A stretch of DNA of 57,277 nucleotides from Streptococcus sp. DD10 (lineage in GTDB: Bacteria; Bacillota; Bacilli; Lactobacillales; Streptococcaceae), in NCBI RefSeq assembly GCF_001578805.1, contig NZ_KQ969160.1, positions 87,630 through 144,906 on the forward strand. Reading direction: 5' to 3'. The position numbers and the translations under genes were made by a program. Shown here piece by piece: positions 8,304 through 15,585 of this stretch (its first letter is position 1; the number at the start of each line of letters is the position of its first letter). Below the pieces are notes generated by a model that ran no database searches, was not told the origin of the DNA, and saw only the letters and a program-made list of their open reading frames with translations.

Positions 8304-8576
8304 CTAATTTTCTAAAATTGTTGTTTCTTCCTGCTGTAAAATGCCAACAAAATGACACCCTAGCTCTTTTAGAGGAGAAAACATTACCTTCTTAACAAAT
8401 TTTTCAGCCTGAAGTTTTTCAGCCGTTTTCTCTAACTGTTCTAAATTTAAATAGATTTGAATATAGCGATGTTTCTTTGAATGATAGACAATATCACCAT
8501 AATGTTCTAGTTTTTTTCGGTCACGATTATAATAAAGATATACAATCAAACTTGCACGTTCCTGTTTTTCAAACAT
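8304..8576 (-). CDS. DUF2129 (YlbG-like) small cytoplasmic protein
   Basis: 90 residues from the ATG at 8576, which has a strong AAGGAAG ribosome binding site. An ATG 11 codons upstream lacks one. The sequence (FEKQERASLIVYLYYNRDRKKL, then HSKKHRYIQIYLNLEQLEK) is highly charged and has no membrane segment. It matches the DUF2129/YlbG family that sits between clpP and livJ in streptococci. Function unknown. It lies between the liv promoter and the clpP terminator, with -10-like sequences at 8614-8619 and 8690-8695, and is probably transcribed on its own. Confidence 0.8.
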   Translation of the reverse strand: MFEKQERASLIVYLYYNRDRKKLEHYGDIVYHSKKHRYIQIYLNLEQLEKTAEKLQAEKFVKKVMFSPLKELGCHFVGILQQEETTILEN

Positions 8577-8718
8577 AATCTTCCTTCTAGCATGGCTAAT
8601 TTTAGTCAATTCTTTTATACCAATGTAGTTTTTAGTTTCATCACTATAAAAAAAGAACTTGACTAGTTTTAATGATATTTTTCCATACGATTATACCAAA
8701 TTTCTGACTAATTTTCCA

Positions 8719-8748
8719 TAAGAAAAGAGCTGGTTTCCCAGCCCTATT
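8719..8748 (-). terminator. clpP terminator
   Basis: GGGCTGG-GAAA-CCAGCTC hairpin followed by TTTTCTT on the minus strand, about ten bases after the clpP stop. Confidence 0.7.
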
Positions 8749-8757
8749 CCTAGTTCA

Positions 8758-9348
8758 CTAGCTCAGATTATTATTAGCCATAATTTCATCAATAAAACCA
8801 TATTCTAGTGTTTCTTGAGCGCTCATCCAATTATCACGTTCAGCATCTGCATGAACTTTTTCAATAGATTGACCTGAGTTCTCTGCCAAGATTTTTTCTA
8901 AATTATTGCGTGTCTTAAGCAAATGTTCAGCTGCAATCGCCATATCCGTCTGCTGGGTTCCCCCACCTGTTCCACCCATTGGTTGGTGAATCATATATTC
9001 TGCATTTGGCAACATAAAACGTTTGCCTTTCGTACCACTCGATGCAATAATCGTCCCCATTGATGCTGCCATTCCCATAACAATGGTTTGAACATCAGAT
9101 TTGATGAAGTTCATCGTGTCAACAATAGCAAGTCCAGCTGAAACGGATCCACCTGGGGTATTGACGTAAAGATAGATGTCTTTTGTATTATCTTGTGCAT
9201 CTAGGAATAAAAGTTGAGCAATGATGGAATTCGCCATATTGTCTTCAACGGCCCCTGTTAGCATAATAATCCGATCTTTCAGCAAACGAGAGTAGATATC
9301 GTAGGAACGTTCTCCACGACTTGTCTGTTCTATAACTACTGGAATCAT
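8758..9348 (-). CDS. clpP: ATP-dependent Clp protease proteolytic subunit
   Basis: 196 residues, the normal length. The catalytic triad is visible: Ser96 in MGMAASMG, His121 in YMIHQPMGG and Asp172 in ERDNWMSA. ClpP forms a double heptameric ring that degrades proteins unfolded by ClpX, ClpC or ClpE. It takes part in stress tolerance, competence control and virulence in streptococci. The gene is monocistronic, with its own promoter and terminator. A perfect CtsR operator overlaps the promoter. Confidence 0.97.
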   Translation of the reverse strand: MIPVVIEQTSRGERSYDIYSRLLKDRIIMLTGAVEDNMANSIIAQLLFLDAQDNTKDIYLYVNTPGGSVSAGLAIVDTMNFIKSDVQTIVMGMAASMGTIIASSGTKGKRFMLPNAEYMIHQPMGGTGGGTQQTDMAIAAEHLLKTRNNLEKILAENSGQSIEKVHADAERDNWMSAQETLEYGFIDEIMANNNLS

Positions 9349-9412
9349 GTATATTCTCCTTTAAGTCTTAATAGGTGCAGAAGGAACTAAATCATCAACA
9401 CTTCTGTCCCTT

Positions 9413-9442
9413 ATTATATCTTATTGGTCAAAAAAGGTCAAA
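9413..9442 (-). promoter_or_regulatory. clpP promoter with CtsR operator
   Basis: TTGACC (9436-9441), 17 bp, then TATAAT (9413-9418) on the minus strand. The tandem heptads GGTCAAA-AAA-GGTCAAA (9426-9442, plus strand) are a perfect CtsR heat-shock operator. One heptad forms the -35 box and the other lies in the spacer. Confidence 0.93.
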
Positions 9443-9541
9443 TATTTGCTTCGTATTTAAATCGATAACATAAACAGTAAAACTTCATATCAAAATACAA
9501 TAACCATTCATACCTTGACAACTTCTTATCAGGTAGCAAGC

Positions 9542-10171
9542 TTATTTTGTACCGAAAAGACGGTCACCAGCATCCCCCAAACCTGGAACAATATAGCCAT
9601 GTTCATTCAATTTTTCATCAAGAGCAGCCGCAAAAATTGGTACATCTGGGTGAGATTTTTGAAAGGCAGCAACCCCTTCAGGAGCAGCAACCAAGCAGAC
9701 AAATTTTATATTAGAAGCACCACGTTTTTTTAAGGAATCAACTGCCAAAATAGCAGAGCCACCAGTAGCTAACATCGGATCCACAACGAAGATTTGTCGT
9801 TGGTCGATATCTTCTGGCAATTTCACCAGATATTCAACTGGTTGCAAGGTTTCTTCGTCACGATACATCCCAATATGACCAACTTTTGCAGCTGGAACGA
9901 GACTTAAAAGACCATCGACCATTCCGATACCCGCTCGAAGAATTGGAACAATTGCCAATTTCTTCCCTGCAAGTTGTTTTTGTACAGTTTTTGTGATTGG
10001 GGTCTCAATTTCAACATCCTCTAGTGGCAAATCACGCAAAACTTCATAACCCATCAGCATTGCTATCTCATCGACTAATTCTCGAAAAGCCTTAGTTGAA
10101 GTATCTGTACGACGTAATATAGATAATTTGTGTTGAATCAGGGGATGTGAGATTACTTGAATGTTTTCCAT
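9542..10171 (-). CDS. upp: Uracil phosphoribosyltransferase
   Basis: 209 residues, full length. It converts uracil and PRPP to UMP in pyrimidine salvage. The PRPP-binding loop is [11 protein letters not shown] (about residue 130), and the C-terminal uracil-binding region ends [17 protein letters not shown] as in other Upp proteins. It has its own extended -10 promoter at 10255-10260. The position just upstream of clpP on the same strand is conserved in pneumococcus-like streptococci. Confidence 0.96.
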   Translation of the reverse strand: MENIQVISHPLIQHKLSILRRTDTSTKAFRELVDEIAMLMGYEVLRDLPLEDVEIETPITKTVQKQLAGKKLAIVPILRAGIGMVDGLLSLVPAAKVGHIGMYRDEETLQPVEYLVKLPEDIDQRQIFVVDPMLATGGSAILAVDSLKKRGASNIKFVCLVAAPEGVAAFQKSHPDVPIFAAALDEKLNEHGYIVPGLGDAGDRLFGTK

Positions 10172-10254
10172 TAGGGAACTCCTTTATTTAATATTTTCTC
10201 CTGGACAAGCATTTCAACTCCTGTTGTAAGATTGTCTCGAAGTAGTATCACTTC

Positions 10255-10260
10255 ATTGTA
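10255..10260 (-). promoter_or_regulatory. upp promoter (-10)
   Basis: Extended -10 element TGGTACAAT on the minus strand, about 85 bases before the upp start. The -35 box is weak. Confidence 0.5.
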
Positions 10261-10273
10261 CCATAAGTAAGGA

Positions 10274-10300
10274 GAAAAGGCTTGCATCAACAAACCTTTT
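10274..10300 (-). terminator. Terminator of the metB/C-malY operon
   Basis: AAAGGTTTG and CAAGCCTTTT arms form a hairpin directly after the stop codon at 10301. The T-run is short, so the terminator is of medium strength. Confidence 0.55.
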
Positions 10301-11467
10301 TTATTTTTTAGGAAAAGTCGTTATCAATCGGTGACAAATTTGCTCAACCAAACTCTTTGGAGCAGCAATATTTAAACGAGCATGTTGGCTTCCTTCTTTA
10401 CCAAAATCCACTCCCTGATTGAGTATAATTTTAGCTTCATCATGTATCTTGTGATACAAGTCATCGTCAGACAAACCATAGGCAGAAAAATCAAGCCAGA
10501 TTAAGTAGGTGCCTTGTGGTTTCATGACCTTTATGTCTGTCTTTTCCTCCAATACTGTCACAACATAGTTGATATTTTCTTCCAGAATTATTTTCAAATC
10601 CCTTAGCCACGGTTTTCCATTACGATATGCAGCCTCAGTCGCAATGAAACCAAGACCTGAAATTTCATGCTGATTATTAACCAGTTGCTGACGTTGGAAA
10701 CCTTTTTTTAATTTAGCATTCTCAATAATTGCATAGGAGTTTTTCGTTCCAGCTATATTAAAAGTCTTTGTTGCACTCGTTAATATAATGGTAAATTCTT
10801 TAAATTCCGGTGCAATGGTGTTGAAAGAAATATGTTGATGACCAAATAAAGTCAAATCTTGATGAATTTCATCTGAAACCAGTAAGACATCATATTTTTG
10901 ACAAAGACGACCAATTTTCTCCAGGGTTTCTTTATCCCAAACACGTCCACCAGGATTATGCGGATTGCATAAAACGTAAAGCTTGACATCATTCTCAACG
11001 ATCTCTTTCTCAAGCTGTTCAAAATCAATCTCAAATAAGGCGTTTCGCTCAACTAATGAGTTGGTAATGAGTTTTCGTTTGTTTAACTTGATAGTGCGAG
11101 CAAAAGGTGGGTAAACAGGTGTGTTAATCAACACACTATCACCTTCCTCGGTATAAGCTTGAATGGCTGTCGAGATAGCTGGCACGACTCCTTCTATGAA
11201 CACGAGTGCATCTTTTGGAAACTCGTAGCCATGTTCAGTTCTTTCCCAATCTATGACAGACTGATAGAGACCATCACTTGCATATGTGTAACCATACACC
11301 AACTGTTCTGCATAAGCTAACACTGCTTCACGCACTTCAGGTAGAACTTCAAAATCCATATCTGCTATCCAGGCAGGAATCAGTTCTCTATTTTTTTCCG
11401 TTTCTTGCCATTTATAAGTATGATGACCTAAACGATTAGGAAGCCGAGTAAAATTATAATCTGTCAT
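10301..11467 (-). CDS. patB: PatB/MalY-type aminotransferase, C-S (cystathionine beta-) lyase
   Basis: 388 residues, a class I/II fold-type I PLP enzyme. The PLP lysine is in TSATKTFNIAGTK (about residue 233). Other fold landmarks are VSDEIHQDL and NPHNPGGRVW, and the start NFTRLPNRLGHHTYKWQ matches the MalY/PatB family. These enzymes cleave cystathionine to homocysteine, or cysteine to hydrogen sulfide, ammonia and pyruvate. In oral streptococci they are a source of hydrogen sulfide. It starts two bases after the stop of the cystathionine enzyme gene, so the pair is one operon and makes a transsulfuration-type route to homocysteine. It is regulated through the MET-box upstream of the partner gene. 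Confidence 0.85.
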   Translation of the reverse strand: MTDYNFTRLPNRLGHHTYKWQETEKNRELIPAWIADMDFEVLPEVREAVLAYAEQLVYGYTYASDGLYQSVIDWERTEHGYEFPKDALVFIEGVVPAISTAIQAYTEEGDSVLINTPVYPPFARTIKLNKRKLITNSLVERNALFEIDFEQLEKEIVENDVKLYVLCNPHNPGGRVWDKETLEKIGRLCQKYDVLLVSDEIHQDLTLFGHQHISFNTIAPEFKEFTIILTSATKTFNIAGTKNSYAIIENAKLKKGFQRQQLVNNQHEISGLGFIATEAAYRNGKPWLRDLKIILEENINYVVTVLEEKTDIKVMKPQGTYLIWLDFSAYGLSDDDLYHKIHDEAKIILNQGVDFGKEGSQHARLNIAAPKSLVEQICHRLITTFPKK

Positions 11468-11469
11468 TT

Positions 11470-12564
11470 TTAATCCTCCAAGGCTTGTTTTAAGTCTGCA
11501 ATCAAATCCTCACTATCTTCAATTCCAACTGATAACCTTAGTAAATCGTCGGTCAAACCATAAGAATGACGAATCTCTGTAGGAATATCCGCATGTGTCT
11601 GTGTCGTTGGATAGGTAATTAAACTCTCTACACCACCTAAACTCTCCGCAAAAGTAAACACTTCTAATTTATTTAAAATTTGAGGAATGTTCCCTTCATC
11701 TTGAACTTTAAAAGAAATCATTCCTCCTTTCCCTGTGTAAAGAACTTCTTTAACTGCTGGTGAAGTTTTTAAAAATTCTACAACCCGAAGGGCATTCTCC
11801 GTTGAACGCTCCATACGAAGAGCTAAAGTCTTCAAACCACGAATCAATTGATAACTATCAAAAGGTGATAGAACAGCACCTGTCGTGTTAAGATTGTAAA
11901 ATAACTGGTCATACAGTGCTTGGTCATCAGTTACTACGACACCTGCTAAAACATCATTGTGTCCAGCCAAGTATTTAGTAGCAGAGTGTAGAACGATATC
12001 AGCCCCTTGCTCGATTGGTCTTTGGTAAATAGGACTATAAAATGTGTTATCAACTACTACTTTTGCTCCCTTTTCATGAGCTAAAGTTGCCAACTTCTCA
12101 ATATCAAACTCAAGCATGAGTGGATTGGTTGGGGTTTCGATATAGAGCACATCAATATCTTCTTGTAGATGTTGAAGTAGCTCTGCCTCGGTATTGGCGT
12201 AAGTAAAATGGAAACGTCCTTCCTCCTCTACCTTGTTAAACCAACGAAAAGAACCGCCATAGAGGTCACGTACTGCAAGAACTCTACTCCCTACAGGAAA
12301 AACACTAAAAGCCAGAACGATAGCTGACATCCCTGAACTGGTCGCAAGGGCAAATCGAGCACTCTCAATTGCTGCCAAAGTTTCCTCAGCTGTTACGCGA
12401 GTCGGATTTTTAGTACGGGTATAATCAAATCCTGTAGACTGTCCAAATTCCGGATGCTGATAGGTGGTTGAAAAATGAATCGGCGCCACTAGAGCACCTG
12501 TTATTTTATCTGTTTTAATCCCCGCTTGAGCTAAGATTGTGTTCAATTTGCGCTTGTCTACCAT
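11470..12564 (-). CDS. metB: Cystathionine gamma-synthase / trans-sulfuration PLP enzyme
   Basis: 364 residues from the ATG at 12564, chosen for its AGGAGG ribosome binding site. An ATG 17 codons upstream overlaps the promoter region. It is a Cys/Met metabolism PLP enzyme: opening TTYQHPEFG and DYTRTKNPTR, then the PLP lysine in HSATKYLAGHND, and SLGGVESLITYPTTQTHADIP near the end. The family includes cystathionine gamma-synthase (MetB), beta-lyase (MetC) and gamma-lyase, which sequence alone does not separate with certainty. Pairing with a downstream beta-lyase suggests MetB. A perfect streptococcal MET-box upstream indicates activation by MtaR when methionine is scarce. Confidence 0.85.
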   Translation of the reverse strand: MVDKRKLNTILAQAGIKTDKITGALVAPIHFSTTYQHPEFGQSTGFDYTRTKNPTRVTAEETLAAIESARFALATSSGMSAIVLAFSVFPVGSRVLAVRDLYGGSFRWFNKVEEEGRFHFTYANTEAELLQHLQEDIDVLYIETPTNPLMLEFDIEKLATLAHEKGAKVVVDNTFYSPIYQRPIEQGADIVLHSATKYLAGHNDVLAGVVVTDDQALYDQLFYNLNTTGAVLSPFDSYQLIRGLKTLALRMERSTENALRVVEFLKTSPAVKEVLYTGKGGMISFKVQDEGNIPQILNKLEVFTFAESLGGVESLITYPTTQTHADIPTEIRHSYGLTDDLLRLSVGIEDSEDLIADLKQALED

Positions 12565-12601
12565 GTTTGAATGCCTCCTAAATCTAGAAATACTTGCTAC
12601 T

Positions 12602-12607
12602 ATTATA
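12602..12607 (-). promoter_or_regulatory. metB-patB promoter (-10)
   Basis: TATAAT on the minus strand with no good -35 box at the right distance, as expected for an activator-dependent promoter. The MET-box centre lies about 64 bases upstream of the inferred start. Confidence 0.65.
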
Positions 12608-12651
12608 CCACTCATTTTAGAAAAGTGATTTTCGATTTTTCAAGAGCTGGT

Positions 12652-12668
12652 TATAGTTTCAAACTATA
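12652..12668. promoter_or_regulatory. MET-box (MtaR/MetR-type operator)
   Basis: TATAGTTTCAAACTATA is a perfect 17-bp palindrome identical to the MET-box proposed for the LysR-type regulator MtaR/MetR of streptococcal methionine genes. Its distance from the -10 box is typical of a LysR activator site. Confidence 0.85.
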
Positions 12669-12670
12669 AT

Positions 12671-12707
12671 AAAAAACGATTTACTTCTCTAGTGGCAAAG
12701 TAAATCG
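12671..12707 (-). terminator. Terminator of the DUF3290-DUF421 pair
   Basis: CGATTTACTT and AAGTAAATCG form a perfect 10-bp stem followed by TTTTTTATT on the minus strand. It ends three bases from the MET-box, so terminator and operator are packed together. Confidence 0.8.
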
Positions 12708-12744
12708 AATTATACTAAGTGAAAACACACAGACAATCAATGAA

Positions 12745-13377
12745 TTAATACGTCACAACACGTAACAATCCTTTATCGTACTCAGCGATAAAAATGTCTG
12801 ATACAGTCTCATAACCATCCTTGGATAAGGTTTCAAGAAGCCACTCTTCGTCCTTTCCAATAGTATCTAAAACATCCTCTTGCACCACTCCATCTGTGAT
12901 AAGTGGATACTTTGGATTTTCATCTCCCATTTGAACCACAATCAGTTGACCATTTTGCTCCAAAACTGCCCTTTTTACTAATTTCAACTGATAAATCCCT
13001 TGTCCCCGTAACTTTAAGGCGATATCTGCAGCTGTTAGACCTACTGAACGACAAGCTTCTGGATCAACCTTCCCATGCTGAATAAGAATGGTTGGTTTCC
13101 CATCGATCATCTTTTTAACCATGTGGTTATTTGTTTTTAGCCATTTAAGCAATAGTACAAAAATTGTCCACATTAAAAGGATAATACAATACTGCAAAAT
13201 CGAGATAGACGGACTGTAAATAACTCCTCCAATAATTCCCCCTAGGACATAGTTCTGAACCTGATCACTAGCTGAATTCGGTGCCAAGTTCCCTTTCCCT
13301 GATACATTAATCACAAAAATAAGAGAAACTAGACCCAAAGCCAGTTTTATGGCAACATCTAAATAAGAAAGCGTCAT
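12745..13377 (-). CDS. DUF421 (YetF/YrbG-like) membrane protein
   Basis: 210 residues. The first 90 hold about three membrane segments (LALGLVSLIFVINV, VLGGIIGGVIYS, YCIILLMWTIFVLLL). A cytoplasmic domain follows with GKPTILIQHGKVD, the DUF421/YetF signature. In Bacillus the family includes YetF-type proteins of poorly known role in the membrane or spore. The start overlaps the stop of the DUF3290 gene by four bases, so the two are coupled and probably form a complex. No enzymatic motif is evident. Confidence 0.83.
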   Translation of the reverse strand: MTLSYLDVAIKLALGLVSLIFVINVSGKGNLAPNSASDQVQNYVLGGIIGGVIYSPSISILQYCIILLMWTIFVLLLKWLKTNNHMVKKMIDGKPTILIQHGKVDPEACRSVGLTAADIALKLRGQGIYQLKLVKRAVLEQNGQLIVVQMGDENPKYPLITDGVVQEDVLDTIGKDEEWLLETLSKDGYETVSDIFIAEYDKGLLRVVTY

Positions 13378-13826
13378 TTTTCTACCTCCACTAGTTCAAC
13401 ATCTGATCGATAGAGTTCCATTTTTTCTAACATATAGGTATCCTGATCTGTACCACTAATCGCACGGTAGAACTGATCTTTTACTTTCACAATCGCGCCA
13501 TCTGTTGCGGCAGAAGTATTGACATAGACTTCCTCTCTCTTAACCCCTAACTGTTCAGAGACTAGCTCAATAAAATGAAGTGAGGTCCGAAATTGATTAT
13601 CTGAACTTTGATTTTTACTATAATCACCAATACTAATGAGTACTAACGTTAAAATGCCAAGACCTAGGATAATGACTAACTCCCTATATTTACTCTCTTT
13701 CTGAGCCTTATAGGACTTAAAAGCAAAAAATATGGTAATCAACAATAATATAACTAGCGTAACAAGCATAACCCAATTTTGCTGACTAATTTGACTCAAT
13801 ACATAGTCGTACGAGTAAAACTTCAT
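13374..13826 (-). CDS. DUF3290 membrane protein
   Basis: 150 residues. Two hydrophobic segments (WVMLVTLVILLLITIFFAF and LVIILGLGILTLVLISIG) are followed by an extracytoplasmic or cytoplasmic domain of about 80 residues. It matches the DUF3290 proteins that are regularly encoded just before a DUF421 gene in streptococci and lactobacilli. The two genes overlap by four bases, and the pair ends in a clear terminator. Function unknown. Confidence 0.78.
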   Translation of the reverse strand: MKFYSYDYVLSQISQQNWVMLVTLVILLLITIFFAFKSYKAQKESKYRELVIILGLGILTLVLISIGDYSKNQSSDNQFRTSLHFIELVSEQLGVKREEVYVNTSAATDGAIVKVKDQFYRAISGTDQDTYMLEKMELYRSDVELVEVEK

Positions 13827-13912
13827 TTTTCAACTCCTTCTAATTACTTTCTCTATTATAATGTCAATTTTATACATTTTCAAATCTTATCTAATCAGTT
13901 TACCTCATTTTT

Positions 13913-13921
13913 TGGTATAAT
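13913..13921 (+). promoter_or_regulatory. exoA promoter
   Basis: Extended -10 element TGGTATAAT, 31 bases before the exoA ATG. A -35 match is weak. The start is preceded by AAAGGAAAC as ribosome binding site. Confidence 0.6.
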
Positions 13922-13952
13922 ATGGTCTAGAATAACTAAAAAAGGAAACATT

Positions 13953-14780
13953 ATGAAACTCATTTCTTGGAATATCGATTCTCTCAACGCTGCATTAACA
14001 AGCGATTCAGCTCGTGCAAAGCTATCACAAGAAGTTTTAACGACCTTACAAGCAGAAAATGCGGATATCATTGCCATTCAGGAAACAAAATTATCTGCCA
14101 AAGGACCAACGAAAAAACACCTAGAGGTCTTAGCAGAACTCTTCCCTGGATATGAAAATACTTGGCGCTCCTCTGTAGAACCAGCCCGCAAAGGATATGC
14201 AGGAACCATGTTCCTCTACAAAAAAGAATTGACACCAAGGGTAACCTTCCCAGAAATCGGTGCCCCTTCTACCATGGACGTCGAGGGTCGGATTATTACC
14301 CTAGAATTTGATGACTTCTTTGTGACCCAGGTCTATACTCCGAATGCTGGAGATGGGCTCAAACGCTTGGAAGAACGCCAAATTTGGGATGCCAAATATG
14401 CAGACTACTTGACAGAACTAGACCAGCAAAAGCCTGTTCTGGCAACAGGAGACTACAACGTAGCCCACAAGGAAATCGACTTGGCCAATCCAGCTAGCAA
14501 CCGTCGTTCCCCAGGCTTTACCGATGAAGAGCGCGCTGGCTTTACTAACTTGCTAGCCAAAGGATTCACTGATACCTTCCGCCACTTACATGGGGACCTT
14601 CCAGATCAATATACTTGGTGGGCACAACGTAGCAAGACATCTAAAATCAACAACACAGGCTGGAGAATCGACTACTGGCTCACTTCTAACCGCATTGCGG
14701 ACAAAGTGACTAAATCAGCTATGATTGACTCAGGTGCCCGTCAAGACCATACACCAATTGTCATGGAGATTGATCTGTAA
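13953..14780 (+). CDS. exoA: Exodeoxyribonuclease III / AP endonuclease
   Basis: 275 residues from the ATG at 13953. An in-frame ATG 58 codons upstream crosses the divergent DUF3290 gene and is not credible. The exonuclease-endonuclease-phosphatase fold is marked by MKLISWNIDSLNA, the metal ligand Glu in IQETKLS, GDYNVAHKEIDLANP, and the C-terminal DHTPIV catalytic His. It cuts abasic sites in base excision repair. It is the only gene in the first 15 kb on the plus strand. Just downstream begins the first flanking repeat of the restriction island. Confidence 0.96.
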   Translation: MKLISWNIDSLNAALTSDSARAKLSQEVLTTLQAENADIIAIQETKLSAKGPTKKHLEVLAELFPGYENTWRSSVEPARKGYAGTMFLYKKELTPRVTFPEIGAPSTMDVEGRIITLEFDDFFVTQVYTPNAGDGLKRLEERQIWDAKYADYLTELDQQKPVLATGDYNVAHKEIDLANPASNRRSPGFTDEERAGFTNLLAKGFTDTFRHLHGDLPDQYTWWAQRSKTSKINNTGWRIDYWLTSNRIADKVTKSAMIDSGARQDHTPIVMEIDL

Positions 14781-14834
14781 AAAGAATTTCTATTATACCT
14801 CCTCCAAACCAATTTTGAAATAGTTCAAATCATT

Positions 14835-15197
14835 ACCACCCGTCTAACGGGTGATTTATACCAGGGCTATAAGCCCAAATTACCAGCCAGCGCCTAAAGA
14901 CGCTGGCTTTCACGTTATTCAAGCCTCATTGCTCTTGACTCGTCACTTGCCTCTTAAAGAGGCTTTAGTATTACTTACCACTATCCCTAAAGGGATCCTC
15001 ATATTCTTTTACACTCAAGAATCTAGTGCTATATCATGCTTTACTCGTTCTCAAATTTTTAGACTCGTGAAGAAATCATCCACTGGATAATTTTTCTTTT
15101 CCTTTCGCTTTACAATTGGCTTGAACACCTTTATTGTATCGCGTTTGGAGTTTTTTTGTCTTGCACCTAACGGAGCGAGACGGACTAATAGTCGCAT
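14835..15197 (+). repeat. Structured flanking repeat, left copy (about 363 bp)
   Basis: About 93 percent identical by eye to 23050-23411 and in the same orientation. It holds a chain of small hairpins: CACCCG/CGGGTG at the start, CCAGCG/CGCTGG, a CTCTT/AAGAG palindrome, ATCCC/GGGAT, and GTCTTGC/GCGAGAC at the end. Differences between copies include two that keep pairing by G-U wobble (CCAGCG to CCGGCG, GTCTTGC to GTCTCGC). No complete protein frame is shared. The hairpin-ended layout recalls non-autonomous IS200/IS605-type elements, but no transposase end was recognised, so the class is open. Confidence 0.75.
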
Positions 15198-15227
15198 GAT
15201 AAAACTTTCGACAATAGTCAGAAAGCA

Positions 15228-15500
15228 GTGTCAATTAAAAATATTATATCTTTCGATAGATGGCTGATAGAGCAAAACCCAAACTTTAAAACGGACGATA
15301 CTCATCAAAACACCCACAACAAGTATACCGACCGATCAATGACTACTTATATCAGAAATTATTTAGACCATCCTAGTGAAGATACCAATTTACCTTCTAG
15401 TAAAAGTCGTAATTCTCCAACACCAGAAGAAATTAGCCAATCAATAGAGAATGTGATGAAAATCTTAAAAAATAATTTTCAAGCAAAGAAATCAAAATAA
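15228..15500 (+). CDS. Hypothetical protein, probably a 5'-truncated remnant
   Basis: 90 residues from a GTG with a poor ribosome binding site. The open frame continues upstream into the end of the flanking repeat (15197), where the sequence stops looking coding, so the repeat probably removed the true 5' end. The protein is hydrophilic (FDRWLIEQNPNFKTDD, then PSSKSRNSPTPEEISQSIENVMKIL), has no membrane segment, and ends in a Lys-rich tail. A good terminator follows 28 bases after the stop. No family recognised. It lies within the restriction island and may be left from earlier cargo. Confidence 0.45.
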   Translation: MSIKNIISFDRWLIEQNPNFKTDDTHQNTHNKYTDRSMTTYIRNYLDHPSEDTNLPSSKSRNSPTPEEISQSIENVMKILKNNFQAKKSK

Positions 15501-15523
15501 GTAGAAACCTATAAACCTTACGA

Positions 15524-15560
15524 AAAACAACTCATGCCAATTAAACATGAGTTGCTTTTT
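15524..15560. terminator. Bidirectional terminator between the small gene and hsdR
   Basis: CAACTCATG (15528-15536) and CATGAGTTG (15546-15554) form a 9-bp stem with a T-run on the plus strand and GTTTTT on the minus strand. It can end transcripts of both converging genes. Confidence 0.75.
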
Positions 15561-15585
15561 ACTCTATCTCACAACTATACTATAT

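Noticed and set aside
12565-12744. S-box or other SAM riboswitch before the metB gene
   Set aside because: The leader after the -10 box is only about 30 bases. The hairpin further up is the terminator of the DUF421 gene. Control is better explained by the MET-box.
13779-13952. Longer upstream start for exoA
   Set aside because: It would run through the divergent DUF3290 gene and the exoA promoter. The ATG at 13953 has a ribosome binding site and matches the family N-terminus.
14851-15090. Plus-strand open frame within the left flanking repeat, also in the right copy (23066-23305)
   Set aside because: The residues have no recognisable family pattern and no ribosome binding site, and the region is a chain of hairpins. 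Treated as a non-coding repeat.
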